NCBI RefSeq assembly: GCF_002220365.1
Contig: NZ_MTHB01000022.1
Coordinates: 1-56,906, forward strand
Direction: 5' to 3'
Length of the DNA: 56,906 bases
Source of the DNA: Caballeronia sordidicola
Lineage (GTDB): Bacteria > Pseudomonadota > Gammaproteobacteria > Burkholderiales > Burkholderiaceae
A model generated the notes under the pieces. The model had not been told where the DNA came from and did no database searches. It worked only from the letters and a program-made list of their open reading frames with translations. A program made the position numbers and the translations under genes. Below are positions 18,987 to 27,907 of this stretch, one piece after another. The stretch's first letter is position 1; each line of letters opens with the position of its first letter.

Positions 18987-19026
18987 AAAAACAAAAAGGC
19001 GGGAACCGCTCGCGGTTCCCGCCTTT
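18987..19026 (-). terminator. Rho-independent terminator between rplI and dnaB (potentially bidirectional)
   Basis: A perfect 14-bp stem (AAAGGCGGGAACCG with CGGTTCCCGCCTTT) around a CTCG loop, 18995-19026. On the minus strand it is followed by TTTTTGTTTTT; on the plus strand by CTTTT. It lies 69 bp after the rplI stop and 43 bp before the dnaB start. Confidence 0.9.
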
Positions 19027-19095
19027 CTTTTACTGCGGCACTACTTTGCACCGGCGCCCAGGCTAAGCCCGGCGGCCGAGGCGGACGAAAACCAC

Positions 19096-19551
19096 TTAAG
19101 CGTGTTCGCCCAGCACCGACACCGTCACGTCGACAACCACGTCGGTGTGCAGTGCAACCTGGATGGCGTGATCGCCAACCAGCTTCAGCGGGCCGTCGGC
19201 CAGACGCACTTGCGACTTTTCGACTTCAGCCAGGCCTTGCTTCTTCAGCGCTTCGGCGATGTCCGCGTTCGTCACCGAACCGAACAAACGACCGTCGACG
19301 CCAGCCTTTTGCGAGATCTGAACGGTCGCGCCGCTCAGCTTTTCGCCCAGGGCCGTAGCGGCTGCCAGCTTTTCAGCGGCAACTTTTTCCAGGTCAGCAC
19401 GGCGCACTTCGAATTCCGCGATCGCGTCCTTCGTTGCACGGCGGGCCTTCTTGCCCGGGATCAGGAAGTTACGTGCATAACCGTCCTTGACACGAACGAT
19501 GTCGCCCAGGTTGCCCAGGTTGACGACTTTTTCCAAAAGAATGATTTGCAT
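19096..19551 (-). CDS. rplI: 50S ribosomal protein L9
   Basis: A 151-residue protein with the L9 signature [32 protein letters not shown] (read in pieces: [28 protein letters not shown]), the long connecting helix and a C-terminal rRNA-binding domain with [13 protein letters not shown]. It binds 23S rRNA near the L1 stalk. It is the last ribosomal gene of the rpsF block, 28 bp after rpsR, and is followed by a terminator. Confidence 0.97.
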   Translation of the reverse strand: MQIILLEKVVNLGNLGDIVRVKDGYARNFLIPGKKARRATKDAIAEFEVRRADLEKVAAEKLAAATALGEKLSGATVQISQKAGVDGRLFGSVTNADIAEALKKQGLAEVEKSQVRLADGPLKLVGDHAIQVALHTDVVVDVTVSVLGEHA

Positions 19552-19579
19552 TTGGCTTTTTCCTTATTGCGTCGTCTGA

Positions 19580-19855
19580 TTAGGCCTTGTGCAGGTCGGT
19601 GTACGGCAGCAGCGCGAGAAAACGAGCGCGCTTGATAGCCGTATCGAGCTGACGTTGGTAGTGAGCCTTCGTTCCTGTCAGACGAGCCGGCGTGATCTTG
19701 CCGTTCTCACCAACGAAGTCCTTCAGCGTTTCCGTGTCCTTGTAGTCGATGTACTCGACATTGGCCGCGGTGAAACGGCAGAACTTCTTGCGCTTGAAGA
19801 GCGGGTTTTGTTGCTGACGACGTTTGTCGAATTTCTTACCAGTCGGGCGGGGCAT
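19580..19855 (-). CDS. rpsR: 30S ribosomal protein S18
   Basis: A 91-residue basic protein with [18 protein letters not shown], the [17 protein letters not shown] core and a C-terminal [12 protein letters not shown] segment, all diagnostic of S18. The start at ATG 19855 ([10 protein letters not shown]) follows the family and lies 2 bp after the priB stop. It forms a heterodimer with S6 on the 30S platform. Confidence 0.97.
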   Translation of the reverse strand: MPRPTGKKFDKRRQQQNPLFKRKKFCRFTAANVEYIDYKDTETLKDFVGENGKITPARLTGTKAHYQRQLDTAIKRARFLALLPYTDLHKA

Positions 19856-19857
19856 GT

Positions 19858-20157
19858 TCAGTCCTTTCCAATATCCTGCAATTCTGTGATGTGAAACACC
19901 AGGGTTCGCGCGTTGCGGCTTTTCTTGGCCATAAAACCCGTGAAGAGCGTTTCCACGCCCATTGTCAGGCCTTCCAGCTTGCCGCTCGCAGCACCGGCCG
20001 CGACCGCCGGGAGAGTCAGTTCGATTTGCCGGGCAATGCCCGCTTCGACGACTTCCGTACGGTGATGCAACGTGCAACTCGCTATGGGGACGCCGGCGGG
20101 GGTGTACCGCACCGGTTCTCGCTCCACAACGCTTGCTGTCAGTTGCAGCCGGTTCAC
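19858..20157 (-). CDS. priB: Primosomal replication protein N (PriB)
   Basis: A 99-residue single OB-fold protein: [22 protein letters not shown], then [13 protein letters not shown], and a C-terminal [14 protein letters not shown]. PriB bridges PriA and DnaT at stalled forks to reload DnaB. Its position between rpsF and rpsR is the usual one in beta- and gammaproteobacteria and settles the identity despite the short length. Confidence 0.93.
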   Translation of the reverse strand: MNRLQLTASVVEREPVRYTPAGVPIASCTLHHRTEVVEAGIARQIELTLPAVAAGAASGKLEGLTMGVETLFTGFMAKKSRNARTLVFHITELQDIGKD

Positions 20158-20200
20158 TTGATTCCTGGTGACGCGACGACCTTAAAAGTCGCCTTCTTGA

Positions 20201-20602
20201 TTAGTTTGCCTGCGAGCTTGCGGCCGGAGCTGCATGCGCTTCAGTCGACGGCTGGCTGGCCGCCTTCTTGGCTTCTTCGCGGTGAACTTCCTTCATCATC
20301 GGCGACGGGCCGGTTTCGGCCTTCTTCAGCTTGACGATGAGGTGACGCAGCACAGCGTCGTTGAACTTGAACGCGTGTTCCAGTTCTTCGAGCGTTTCCT
20401 GGCTGCATTCAATGTTCATGCACACGTAGTGAGCCTTCGCAAGCTTCTCGATCATGTAAGCCAGCTGACGGCGGCCCCAGTCTTCGATGCGATGGATCGA
20501 ACCACCGTGTGTGGTGATCGTGGTCTTGTACCGTTCGATCATGGCGGGCACTTGCTCGCTTTGATCCGGATGCACGATAAATACGATTTCGTAATGACGC
20601 AT
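20201..20602 (-). CDS. rpsF: 30S ribosomal protein S6
   Basis: A 133-residue protein with [41 protein letters not shown] and [14 protein letters not shown], typical of S6, followed by a charged, Ala-rich tail. I start at ATG 20602, preceded by AAGGAG; the frame is open to 20653 but lacks family similarity there. It is the first gene of the rpsF-priB-rpsR-rplI block and has a clear promoter at 20668-20696. Confidence 0.97.
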   Translation of the reverse strand: MRHYEIVFIVHPDQSEQVPAMIERYKTTITTHGGSIHRIEDWGRRQLAYMIEKLAKAHYVCMNIECSQETLEELEHAFKFNDAVLRHLIVKLKKAETGPSPMMKEVHREEAKKAASQPSTEAHAAPAASSQAN

Positions 20603-20626
20603 TGTTACTCCTTGAGGATATAAAGC

Positions 20627-20647
20627 CACCCGGGCGTCGGACCGGTG
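20627..20647 (-). promoter_or_regulatory. Candidate S6:S18-binding leader hairpin of rpsF
   Basis: In the roughly 60-nt leader of rpsF the minus strand can fold CACC and GG against CC and GGTG with one bulged G, presenting a loop UCCGACGC that contains CCG. Many bacteria carry an rpsF leader in which a CCG motif mimics the 16S rRNA site for the S6:S18 pair and gives feedback control. The match here is by eye only. Confidence 0.4.
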
Positions 20648-20667
20648 CGGCAAGAGAGAAGCCAGCG

Positions 20668-20696
20668 ATTATAGCGAGATACGGCCGGCCACACAA
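20668..20696 (-). promoter_or_regulatory. Sigma-70 promoter of the rpsF operon
   Basis: On the minus strand TTGTGT (20696-20691) and TATAAT (20673-20668) are separated by exactly 17 bp. The start point would be near 20661, giving a leader of about 60 nt before rpsF. Confidence 0.85.
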
Positions 20697-20785
20697 CTGA
20701 TTTACGCGTTTCGCGCATTACTTCCGCTGTGTTTTCAATGGCTTAGCATCTGCATGTCGCGCACGGGCCGGACAGGCTGGGAAAG

Positions 20786-21697
20786 TCACCTTTCGCGGCT
20801 CCAATAGTCCGGCTGTGCGTATATTTTCTTCAAATAATCAATGAAGTAGCGCACTTTCGCCGGCACGTAGCGCTGCTGTGGATAGACCGCGAGGATGTCG
20901 TAATCGGGGAGCGCGAACTCGTCCAGAACGGTTTCCAGCTCGCCATTCGCCAGTTGACGCTGGATTTCCCAGGTCGAGCGCCAGCCAAGCCCATACCCTT
21001 CTGACACCCAGCGGTGCAGCAATTCGCCGTCGTTGCAATCCAGGTTGCCCGCGACACGCACCGTCGCGAGTTTGCCGTTGCGACGGAAATACCAGCCGCG
21101 ATTCTGGCCACCCTGCAAATTGAACGCGAGACAGTTGTGGCGCGGCAGGTCATCGAGCGATTTCGGCTTGCCGTGCTTCTTGAAATACGCCGGCGTGCCG
21201 CAGACCACCCGGCGGTTATCGGCGAGTTTCACGGCAACGAAGTTCTGATCGACCGCCCCGCCTATGCGGATCGACAGGTCGTAACCCTCGCGGATCAGGT
21301 CGGCCACGCGGTCGTTCAGGTTGAACGACATCTGTAACGCGGGTTTATCGACGAGAAAACCCGGCGCATGGGGCGCCACATGCATTCGTCCGAAAGCTGC
21401 CGGTGCCGAGACGATCAGGTGGCCGTCGACTGTGCGCTGGCCGTCGGCGAGTTCGTCTTCCGCCTGGTTCCAGTCCGCCAGCAAGCCCCGGCAGCGCTCC
21501 AGGAACGCCGCGCCCTCCTCGCTTACCACTAGACGGCGCGTGGACCGGTACATCAGCTTGACGCCCAGACGCTTCTCCAACGCATCAATACGCCGCCCCA
21601 GAATCACCGGCGACACGCCCTCCTCCAACGCCGCCGCGGCCAGACTGCCGGCCTCGGCGACCTTTACGAACGTCTCAATCTGCCTGAAGCGGTCCAT
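20786..21697 (-). CDS. LysR-family transcriptional regulator, probable regulator of gcl operon
   Basis: A 303-residue LysR protein. The N-terminal winged helix-turn-helix (about 1-60) contains QIETFVKVAEAGSLAAAA and RIDALEKRLGVKLMYRSTRR; the remainder is a substrate-binding domain with RIGGAVDQNFVAVKL and the LPRHNCLAF segment. It is divergent from gcl, 142 bp away, so it is the likely local regulator of glyoxylate use; a TGAT-CTT-ATCA sequence at 21747-21757 is a possible but weak operator. The effector is unknown. Confidence 0.9.
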   Translation of the reverse strand: MDRFRQIETFVKVAEAGSLAAAALEEGVSPVILGRRIDALEKRLGVKLMYRSTRRLVVSEEGAAFLERCRGLLADWNQAEDELADGQRTVDGHLIVSAPAAFGRMHVAPHAPGFLVDKPALQMSFNLNDRVADLIREGYDLSIRIGGAVDQNFVAVKLADNRRVVCGTPAYFKKHGKPKSLDDLPRHNCLAFNLQGGQNRGWYFRRNGKLATVRVAGNLDCNDGELLHRWVSEGYGLGWRSTWEIQRQLANGELETVLDEFALPDYDILAVYPQQRYVPAKVRYFIDYLKKIYAQPDYWSRER

Positions 21698-21839
21698 TCT
21701 TACGTCTCCATTCCGTACTTTTTGTATCGGATCAAACGACTCTGGCTGATCTTATCAACACTCCGGCATACGCATAAAGTCCCCTTAACGACATTGCGCA
21801 ACGGCGCAATGCAGCAGAACACAATGGAAGGAGACACTC

Positions 21840-23615
21840 ATGACAAAAATGCGAGCAGTCGACGCAGCCGTTCTCGTGCTGGAAAAAGAAGGGATCGAAA
21901 TGGCGTTCGGCGTTCCGGGCGCGGCGATCAACCCGTTCTACTCCGCCCTGCAACGGGCTGGCAGCATCGGCCACGTGCTGGCGCGCCACGTGGAAGGCGC
22001 GTCGCATATGGCCGAAGGTTATACGCGGGCGGCGCCGGGCAATATCGGCGTGTGTATTGGCACGTCGGGACCGGCGGGAACGGACATGATCACGGGGTTG
22101 TACTCCGCCCAGGCTGACTCCATTCCTATTCTGGCAATTACGGGCCAGGCGCCGCGTGCGCGTCTTTATAAAGAAGACTTCCAGGCCGTCGATATTGAAT
22201 CGATCGCCAAGCCGGTGACCAAGTGGGCGGTGACCGTGCGTGAACCGGCACTCGTGCCGCGCGTGTTCCAGCAAGCATTCCACTTGATGCGCTCAGGCCG
22301 TCCGGGTCCGGTGCTGGTCGACCTGCCGATCGACGTGCAGCTTGCGGAAATCGAGTTCGATATCGACACGTACGAACCCCTGCCCGTCTACAAGCCCAAA
22401 GCGTCGCGTGGACAGGTTGAAAAAGCCCTGTCGATGTTGAACGAATCAGAGCGGCCGCTGATCGTTTCCGGCGGCGGTGTGTTGAACGCTGCGGCCGAAG
22501 ATCTGCTGGTCGAGTTCGCGGAAATCATGAACGTCCCGGTCATCCCCACGCTGATGAGCTGGGGCGCAATCCCCGACGACCATCCGCTGATGGCCGGCAT
22601 GTGCGGCTTGCAAACCGCGCACCGGTACGGCAACGCCAGCATGCTCGCATCCGACTTCGTGCTCGGTATCGGCAATCGCTGGGCCAACCGTCACACGGGC
22701 AGCGTCGAGGTTTATACGAAGGGCCGTACGTTTGTGCACGTGGACATTGAGCCAACGCAGATCGGCCGCGTGTTCGGCCCGGATCTCGGCATTGTCTCCG
22801 ACGCCAAATTCGCGCTCGAATTGTTCGTCGAAGTGGCACGTGAATGGAAAGCCGCGGGCAAGCTGAAGGATCGGGGGACGTGGGTCGGCGAGTGCCAGGA
22901 ACGCAAGCGCACGCTGCATCGCAAGACGCACTTCGACAACGTGCCGATGAAACCGCAACGCGTCTACGAAGAGATGAACAAGGTCTTCGGCCGCGATACC
23001 TGCTACGTCTCGACGATTGGTCTGTCGCAAATCGCCGGCGCGCAGTTCCTGCATGTGTACAAAGCGCGCAACTGGATCAATTGCGGTCAGGCCGGACCGC
23101 TCGGCTGGACCATTCCGGCGGCACTCGGTGTCCGTGCAGCGGACCCGCAACGGCCGATCGTCGCGCTCTCGGGCGATTACGACTTCCAGTTCATGATCGA
23201 AGAGCTCGCCGTTGGCGCGCAATTCCGGCTGCCGTACATCCACGTGGTCGTGAATAACTCGTACCTCGGCCTGATCCGTCAGGCGCAACGCGGCTTCGAT
23301 ATGGACTACTGCGTCCAGCTCGCCTTCGAGAACATCAACGCGCCCGATCTGAACGGCTATGGCGTCGATCACGTCGCAGTGGCTGAAGGACTCGGCTGCA
23401 AGGCAGTGCGCGTCTTCAATCCGGAAGACCTGGCTCCCGCCCTTCGCAAGGCCCAGGGAATGCTTGCGGAATTCGGCGTGCCGATCATCGTTGAAGTGAT
23501 CCTCGAGCGTGTGACGAACATCGCGATGGGCACGGAGATCGATGCGATCAACGAATTCGAACCGCTCGCAGAAAGCGAGCAGGACGCACCGACGGCCATT
23601 GCGCATACCGCCTGA
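21840..23615 (+). CDS. gcl: Glyoxylate carboligase (tartronate-semialdehyde synthase)
   Basis: A 591-residue thiamine-diphosphate enzyme that joins two glyoxylates into tartronate semialdehyde and CO2. Three TPP-family domains are visible: the N-terminal PYR domain ([12 protein letters not shown]), a central FAD/Rossmann domain, and the PP domain with [37 protein letters not shown] read as GDYDF then NNSYLGL. Residue 51 is valine in [12 protein letters not shown], the position where most TPP enzymes carry the catalytic glutamate; valine there is a hallmark of glyoxylate carboligase and separates it from acetolactate synthase. GGAG precedes the ATG at 21840. It leads the operon gcl-hyi-glxR. 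Confidence 0.96.
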   Translation: MTKMRAVDAAVLVLEKEGIEMAFGVPGAAINPFYSALQRAGSIGHVLARHVEGASHMAEGYTRAAPGNIGVCIGTSGPAGTDMITGLYSAQADSIPILAITGQAPRARLYKEDFQAVDIESIAKPVTKWAVTVREPALVPRVFQQAFHLMRSGRPGPVLVDLPIDVQLAEIEFDIDTYEPLPVYKPKASRGQVEKALSMLNESERPLIVSGGGVLNAAAEDLLVEFAEIMNVPVIPTLMSWGAIPDDHPLMAGMCGLQTAHRYGNASMLASDFVLGIGNRWANRHTGSVEVYTKGRTFVHVDIEPTQIGRVFGPDLGIVSDAKFALELFVEVAREWKAAGKLKDRGTWVGECQERKRTLHRKTHFDNVPMKPQRVYEEMNKVFGRDTCYVSTIGLSQIAGAQFLHVYKARNWINCGQAGPLGWTIPAALGVRAADPQRPIVALSGDYDFQFMIEELAVGAQFRLPYIHVVVNNSYLGLIRQAQRGFDMDYCVQLAFENINAPDLNGYGVDHVAVAEGLGCKAVRVFNPEDLAPALRKAQGMLAEFGVPIIVEVILERVTNIAMGTEIDAINEFEPLAESEQDAPTAIAHTA

Positions 23616-23630
23616 GAGAGAATAAAAATC

Positions 23631-24434
23631 ATGCCGAAATTTGCCGCAAACCTGACCATGCTGTTCAACGAAGTGCCGTTCCTCGACCGCTTTGCGGCGG
23701 CAGCGGAGGCGGGCTTTGAAGCGGTCGAGTTCCTGTTCCCGTATCCGTACCCGGCGGCAGAACTGCGTCAACGTCTGGACGCCAACAATCTCCAGCTCGT
23801 GCTGCATAACTTGCCGGCCGGGAATTGGGAAGCAGGCGAGCGTGGCATCGCTTGCCTGCCCGATCGCCAGGAAGAATTCCGTGAGGGCATAACACGGGCG
23901 ATCGAGTACGCGAAGGCGCTGAACGTGCCGCAACTGAACTGTCTTGTCGGCATTCCGCCGGCTTCGGTGAGCCGTGAAGAAGCGCGGGCGACCATCGTCG
24001 AAAACTTGAAGTTCGCAGCCGCCGCGCTTAAGAAGGAAGGCATCAGGCTGCTGGTCGAGCCGTGCAATCACTTCGATATCCCCGGCTTCGCGCTGAACCG
24101 GTCACAGGAAGGACTGGACGTGATTCGCGACGTAGGGTCGGACAACCTGTTCCTGCAATACGACATCTATCACATGCAGCGCATGGAAGGCGAACTGGCT
24201 GCCACGATCAAGCGCAACCTGCCGTCAATTGCGCATATTCAACTGGCCGATAACCCGGGCCGCAACGAACCGGGCACGGGAGAGATCAACTATCCGTTCC
24301 TGTTCTCGCTGCTGGATTCAATCGGCTACGACGGCTGGATCGGTTGCGAGTACAAACCGCGCGGCACGACTGTAGCCGGCCTTGGCTGGCTGCAGGAAAT
24401 CGCTGACTGGAAGACTGCGCGCGCAGTCGCGTAA
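23631..24434 (+). CDS. hyi: Hydroxypyruvate isomerase
   Basis: A 267-residue TIM-barrel protein of the AP endonuclease 2/xylose-isomerase-like family, beginning MPKFAANLTMLFNEVPFLDR and carrying EFLFPYPY, the PCNHFDIPGFALN metal-site segment, LQYDIYHMQRMEG and HIQLADNPGRNEPGTGEINY. It interconverts tartronate semialdehyde and hydroxypyruvate. The gene starts 15 bp after gcl. Confidence 0.95.
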   Translation: MPKFAANLTMLFNEVPFLDRFAAAAEAGFEAVEFLFPYPYPAAELRQRLDANNLQLVLHNLPAGNWEAGERGIACLPDRQEEFREGITRAIEYAKALNVPQLNCLVGIPPASVSREEARATIVENLKFAAAALKKEGIRLLVEPCNHFDIPGFALNRSQEGLDVIRDVGSDNLFLQYDIYHMQRMEGELAATIKRNLPSIAHIQLADNPGRNEPGTGEINYPFLFSLLDSIGYDGWIGCEYKPRGTTVAGLGWLQEIADWKTARAVA

Positions 24435-24469
24435 AGCAGTGGCCTGAACAACTGGAGGAGACACACACA

Positions 24470-25351
24470 ATGGCAACAATCGGATTTATCGGCCTTGGCA
24501 TCATGGGCGCGCACATGGCGCGCAATTTGAAGAAAGCAGGCCATTCGCTGGTGCTGAACGGCGCGTACCCCGTGCCGGACGACCTGCGCCCCCTGGGCAA
24601 AGTAGTCGACAGCTCGACCGACGTCGCTCGAGCAAGCGAAATCGTCATCATCATGGTGCCCGACACGCCCGATGTCGCTAACGTCCTCTTTGCCGATGAC
24701 GGCGTGGCGAAGGGACTCGAGAAAGGCCAGCTCGTGATCGACATGAGCTCCATCTCGCCGCTCGAAACGCAAGCGTTCGCGAAGAAAATCAACGCGCTAG
24801 GCTGCGATTATCTCGATGCACCGGTGTCAGGCGGCGAAGTCGGCGCGCGTGAAGCATCGTTGACAATTATGGTCGGAGGACCGGAAGCGGCGTTCGAACG
24901 CGCAAAGCCGCTCTTCGATGTCATGGGCAAGAACGTGACACTCATCGGCGATAACGGCGCGGGACAAACGTGCAAGGTCGCGAACCAGATCATCGTGGCG
25001 TTGAACATTGAAGCGGTGGCCGAAGCGTTGCTGTTCGCTTCGAAGTCCGGTGCGGATCCCGAGCGCGTGCGGCGTGCGTTGATGGGTGGTTTCGCGGCAT
25101 CGCGGATCTTGGAAGTTCACGGCGAGCGCATGACCAAGCGTACGTTCAACCCGGGCTTTCGGATCGAATTGCATCAGAAGGATTTGAACCTCGCGCTGGA
25201 AAGCGCGAAGAAACTGGGTCTTGCTTTGCCGCACACGGCGAGCGCGCAGCAGTTGTTCAGCGTGTGCGTGGCGAACGGCGGACGTGAGTGGGATCACTCT
25301 GGAATGGTTCGGGCGCTGGAACTGATGTCGAATCATCAGGTTACCGAATGA
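24470..25351 (+). CDS. glxR: 2-hydroxy-3-oxopropionate (tartronate semialdehyde) reductase
   Basis: A 293-residue beta-hydroxyacid dehydrogenase. The Rossmann loop is GLGIMGAHMA (8-17), the substrate motif is DAPVSGGEVGAREASLTIM and the catalytic lysine is K169 in GQTCKVANQIIV. It reduces tartronate semialdehyde to glycerate with NAD(P)H, completing the glycerate pathway from glyoxylate. GGAG upstream of ATG 24470 and the 35-bp spacing from hyi support one transcript. Confidence 0.95.
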   Translation: MATIGFIGLGIMGAHMARNLKKAGHSLVLNGAYPVPDDLRPLGKVVDSSTDVARASEIVIIMVPDTPDVANVLFADDGVAKGLEKGQLVIDMSSISPLETQAFAKKINALGCDYLDAPVSGGEVGAREASLTIMVGGPEAAFERAKPLFDVMGKNVTLIGDNGAGQTCKVANQIIVALNIEAVAEALLFASKSGADPERVRRALMGGFAASRILEVHGERMTKRTFNPGFRIELHQKDLNLALESAKKLGLALPHTASAQQLFSVCVANGGREWDHSGMVRALELMSNHQVTE

Positions 25352-25361
25352 ACTGCTTGAA

Positions 25362-25413
25362 AACCGGCTGACGCGTACGTGTACCCACAGTGCACCTCTA
25401 CGCATAGCCGGTT
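25362..25413. repeat. Inverted repeat after glxR
   Basis: AACCGGCT pairs with AGCCGGTT, and inside these GCGTA pairs with TACGC. No T run follows on the plus strand, so it is not a standard intrinsic terminator. Confidence 0.6.
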
Positions 25414-25450
25414 GCAGAAAGTGCAATAAAGCGGGGTCCGTCAAGCGGCG

Positions 25451-25497
25451 CCCGGTGATGACGTGGAAGCCTTGGTCGGTCAGACGTCATTGCCGGG
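25451..25497. repeat. 14-bp inverted repeat between glxR and the LysM gene
   Basis: CCCGGTGATGACGT and ACGTCATTGCCGGG form a 14-bp stem with two adjacent G-U pairs, loop 19 nt. It lies in the 317-bp gap with no credible gene, about 170 bp before the LysM start. The function is unknown; it could stabilise the 3' end or regulate the next gene. Confidence 0.6.
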
Positions 25498-25668
25498 TGT
25501 CCGCCTTGCCGGATCTTTTATTGCTTTGTTTCCTTATGCGCTCAAAAATGCCCATCCACACAGTTTGACAATTCCATCGGTGAAATCCGAGAACTATCGC
25601 TTAGTTCTGGAGACTAAATGGCTCGGCTCTATCAAGCCGATCTACCCGGTTATTACAGGAGTTGCAAC

Positions 25669-26169
25669 ATGGGCATTCTCAGTTTCATGAAGGACGCTGG
25701 CGAGAAGTTATTCGGCGCTGTATCGACTACCGCTAAAGCAGCGCCCGCCGGTGCCGCCCCACCCGTTGATGTCGCCGCGCTCAACAAGACGGCCGGCGAC
25801 GCCATTGCGGCGTATATCCGCACGCAAGGCTTGAACGCCGACAACCTGCAAGTCAGCTTCGATGGCGCGTCGCATACGGTCACGGTGAGCGGCCAGGCCG
25901 CCGATCAGGCGACGAAGGAAAAGATCCTCGTGGCAGCGGGTAACGTGCAGCATGTGGACAAGGTCGACGACCAACTGACCGTACCAACCCCCACGCCCGT
26001 TTCGCAATTTCATACGGTGGCTTCCGGCGACAACCTCTGGAAGATCGCCGACAAGTACTACGGCAACGGCGCGAAGAACGACGTGATCTTCGAAGCCAAC
26101 AAGCCGATGCTCAAGAGCCCGGACAAGATCTACCCGGGACAGGTTCTGCGGATTCCCGCGCTGGCTTGA
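25669..26169 (+). CDS. lysM: BON-LysM protein (Kbp/YgaU-like)
   Basis: A 166-residue protein with MGILSFMKDAGEKLFG, a BON domain at about 45-100 (LQVSFDGASHTVTVSG, VDKVDDQLTV) and a C-terminal LysM domain (HTVASGDNLWKIADKYYGN to PGQVLRIP). This is the architecture of E. coli Kbp, a cytoplasmic potassium-binding protein; no signal peptide is visible here either. I use ATG 25669, which has AGGAG 6 bp upstream; the frame is open to 25618. A terminator follows. Confidence 0.9.
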   Translation: MGILSFMKDAGEKLFGAVSTTAKAAPAGAAPPVDVAALNKTAGDAIAAYIRTQGLNADNLQVSFDGASHTVTVSGQAADQATKEKILVAAGNVQHVDKVDDQLTVPTPTPVSQFHTVASGDNLWKIADKYYGNGAKNDVIFEANKPMLKSPDKIYPGQVLRIPALA

Positions 26170-26196
26170 TCAAGACTGGTTGGATGCTTGAATGAG

Positions 26197-26222
26197 AACG
26201 CGACCCTCGGGTCGCGTTTTTT
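26197..26222 (+). terminator. Rho-independent terminator after the LysM gene
   Basis: AACGCGACCC and GGGTCGCGTT pair around a two-base TC (the innermost pairs must open to form the loop), followed by TTTT. Confidence 0.88.
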
Positions 26223-26349
26223 GTTGGAACGACGAGTCCGGGCGTGGCTCCCTCCAAACGACCTGCGCTGGCTCTTTTGGGTTGCGGGCAGGCGCTCTAT
26301 GATCTCCCTCGCTATTTCGCCCAATCCCAAATGCCAGGAAACCACGCCC

Positions 26350-26808
26350 ATGACATCGACAACTCCTATCGAGATCAAATCGGTGGCGGCTTCCGACTTC
26401 GATGCGTGGTTGGCCCTATGGCGCGGGTATCAAGCGTTCTACAAGACCGATATCCCCATGGACACGACCCGGCGCACGTGGGCCCGCATGCTCGATCCGG
26501 CGGAGCCGGTATTCGCGGCGGTGGCGGTCATGGACGGCCGTATAGTCGCAATAGTGCATTGGATCATGCATCGGTCGTGCTGGACTGAAGGCGACTACTG
26601 TTATCTGCAGGATTTATACGTGGAACCGGTTATTCGCGGAGCCGGAATTGGACGCAAGCTCATTGAGCATGTCTATGCAAAGGCCGCGCAAGCGCAGTGC
26701 TCGCGCGTCTGGTGGCTGACTCACGAAACCAATACCGATGCGATGCAGTTGTATGACCGTATCGCGGACCGGTCCGGCTTTGTGCAGTATCGAAAGATGC
26801 TGGGGTGA
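26350..26808 (+). CDS. GNAT-family N-acetyltransferase
   Basis: A 152-residue GNAT protein. The acetyl-CoA site is DLYVEPVIRGAGIGRKLIEH (V-x-x-x-x-RGxGIG), followed by RVWWLTHETNTDAMQLYDRI, the usual motif B with a tyrosine near the end. An N-terminal WLALWRGYQAFYK segment is common in amino-acid or diamine acetyltransferases of this subgroup. The start is ATG 26350 (MTSTTPIEIKS); earlier in-frame sequence includes the terminator. The substrate cannot be told. Confidence 0.88.
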   Translation: MTSTTPIEIKSVAASDFDAWLALWRGYQAFYKTDIPMDTTRRTWARMLDPAEPVFAAVAVMDGRIVAIVHWIMHRSCWTEGDYCYLQDLYVEPVIRGAGIGRKLIEHVYAKAAQAQCSRVWWLTHETNTDAMQLYDRIADRSGFVQYRKMLG

Positions 26809-26840
26809 GCTTTTGCAACGCTCATGCGGAAGGTTCTGCT

Positions 26841-27845
26841 TCAGTACGTATCGAAGACGCGTTGCAGGTCTGCCGGTGCGGTGCCCGCCGCCAACGCCAG
26901 CATCAGCAGCACGCGCGCCTTGTACGGGTTCAAAGCGCCCGCTGTGATCGAGCCGAGCGCATCGTCGGGCGCCGCGCCATTGCGCATCACATGCCCGGCG
27001 CCAACCCGCGACGACCGGACCACCGCCACGCCTTGTTTGACCGCATCGGCGACAGCCTGTTGCAGCGTCGAATGAATCGAGCCGTTGCCCGTGCCTGCAA
27101 TCACGAGCCCTTTGACGCCGGCGGCAACGAATGCATCGATAGCCGCTCGCGACGCCCCCGCGTAACTCGTCACGATCTCGACCGCGGGCAGTTCAGCGGG
27201 CATCTGGAACGGGCTATGCAGCGTATGCGCCCTGACCACTGAACGCTGGAATTCCACCTGCCCGTCCTGCACCCAGCCGAGCGCACCGCCTTCGGGCGAA
27301 CGGAAGGCATCGACGGCATAGGTGCTTGTCTTGGTCACGTCGCGGGCGCAGTGGATCTGGTTGTTGAACGCGACCAGCACGCCCTGCTTCCACGACGCCC
27401 GGCTCGCCGCTACCGTTACCGCGTTGAGGAGGTTCAGCGGGCCATCGGCGGATAAAGCGGTGGCTGGCCGCATGGCTGCCGTGAGCACGACCGGTTTGTC
27501 GCTTTTAACGGTCAGATGCAGCAGGTAGGCGGTTTCCTCGAGCGTATCGGTGCCGTGCGTAATGACGATGCCTTCGATATCGTCCTGCGCCAGCAACGCA
27601 TTCACCCGCGTGCAGAGCGTAGCCCACAGCGCGGGTGTCATGTCCTTGCTGTCGATGCTCGCTACCTGCTCGGCCTGGATCTGCGCGACTTGCGAGAGCG
27701 AAGGCACGGCGCCGAGCAGTTTATCGACACCGACCACGCCGGCCTTGTAACCCGAGGTTTTCGAGGCATCGCCGGCCTCGCCCGCGATGGTTCCGCCGGT
27801 GGCCAGCACCGCAATCCGCGGCAAAGAAGTGTGTGAGGAGTTCAT
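26841..27845 (-). CDS. L-asparaginase
   Basis: A 334-residue asparaginase of the bacterial type I/II family. Both active-site threonine motifs are present: VLATGGTIAG near the N-terminus and GIVITHGTDTLEETAYLL in the middle, plus DGPLNLLNAV. There is no clear signal peptide, so a cytoplasmic enzyme is likelier than a periplasmic one. I start at ATG 27845; a GTG two codons earlier is possible. It converges with the GNAT gene and lies downstream of the sulfate genes on the same strand. Confidence 0.92.
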   Translation of the reverse strand: MNSSHTSLPRIAVLATGGTIAGEAGDASKTSGYKAGVVGVDKLLGAVPSLSQVAQIQAEQVASIDSKDMTPALWATLCTRVNALLAQDDIEGIVITHGTDTLEETAYLLHLTVKSDKPVVLTAAMRPATALSADGPLNLLNAVTVAASRASWKQGVLVAFNNQIHCARDVTKTSTYAVDAFRSPEGGALGWVQDGQVEFQRSVVRAHTLHSPFQMPAELPAVEIVTSYAGASRAAIDAFVAAGVKGLVIAGTGNGSIHSTLQQAVADAVKQGVAVVRSSRVGAGHVMRNGAAPDDALGSITAGALNPYKARVLLMLALAAGTAPADLQRVFDTY

Positions 27846-27907
27846 GGCCACAATTGTAGCGGAGCGGCGGCTGGCTGCTCCTTACACGCTTTAAGCTTTT
27901 TTAAAGG

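Noticed and set aside
22446..24071. 541-aa minus-strand frame
   Set aside because: Shadow of gcl and hyi; His/Arg-rich translation with no family features.
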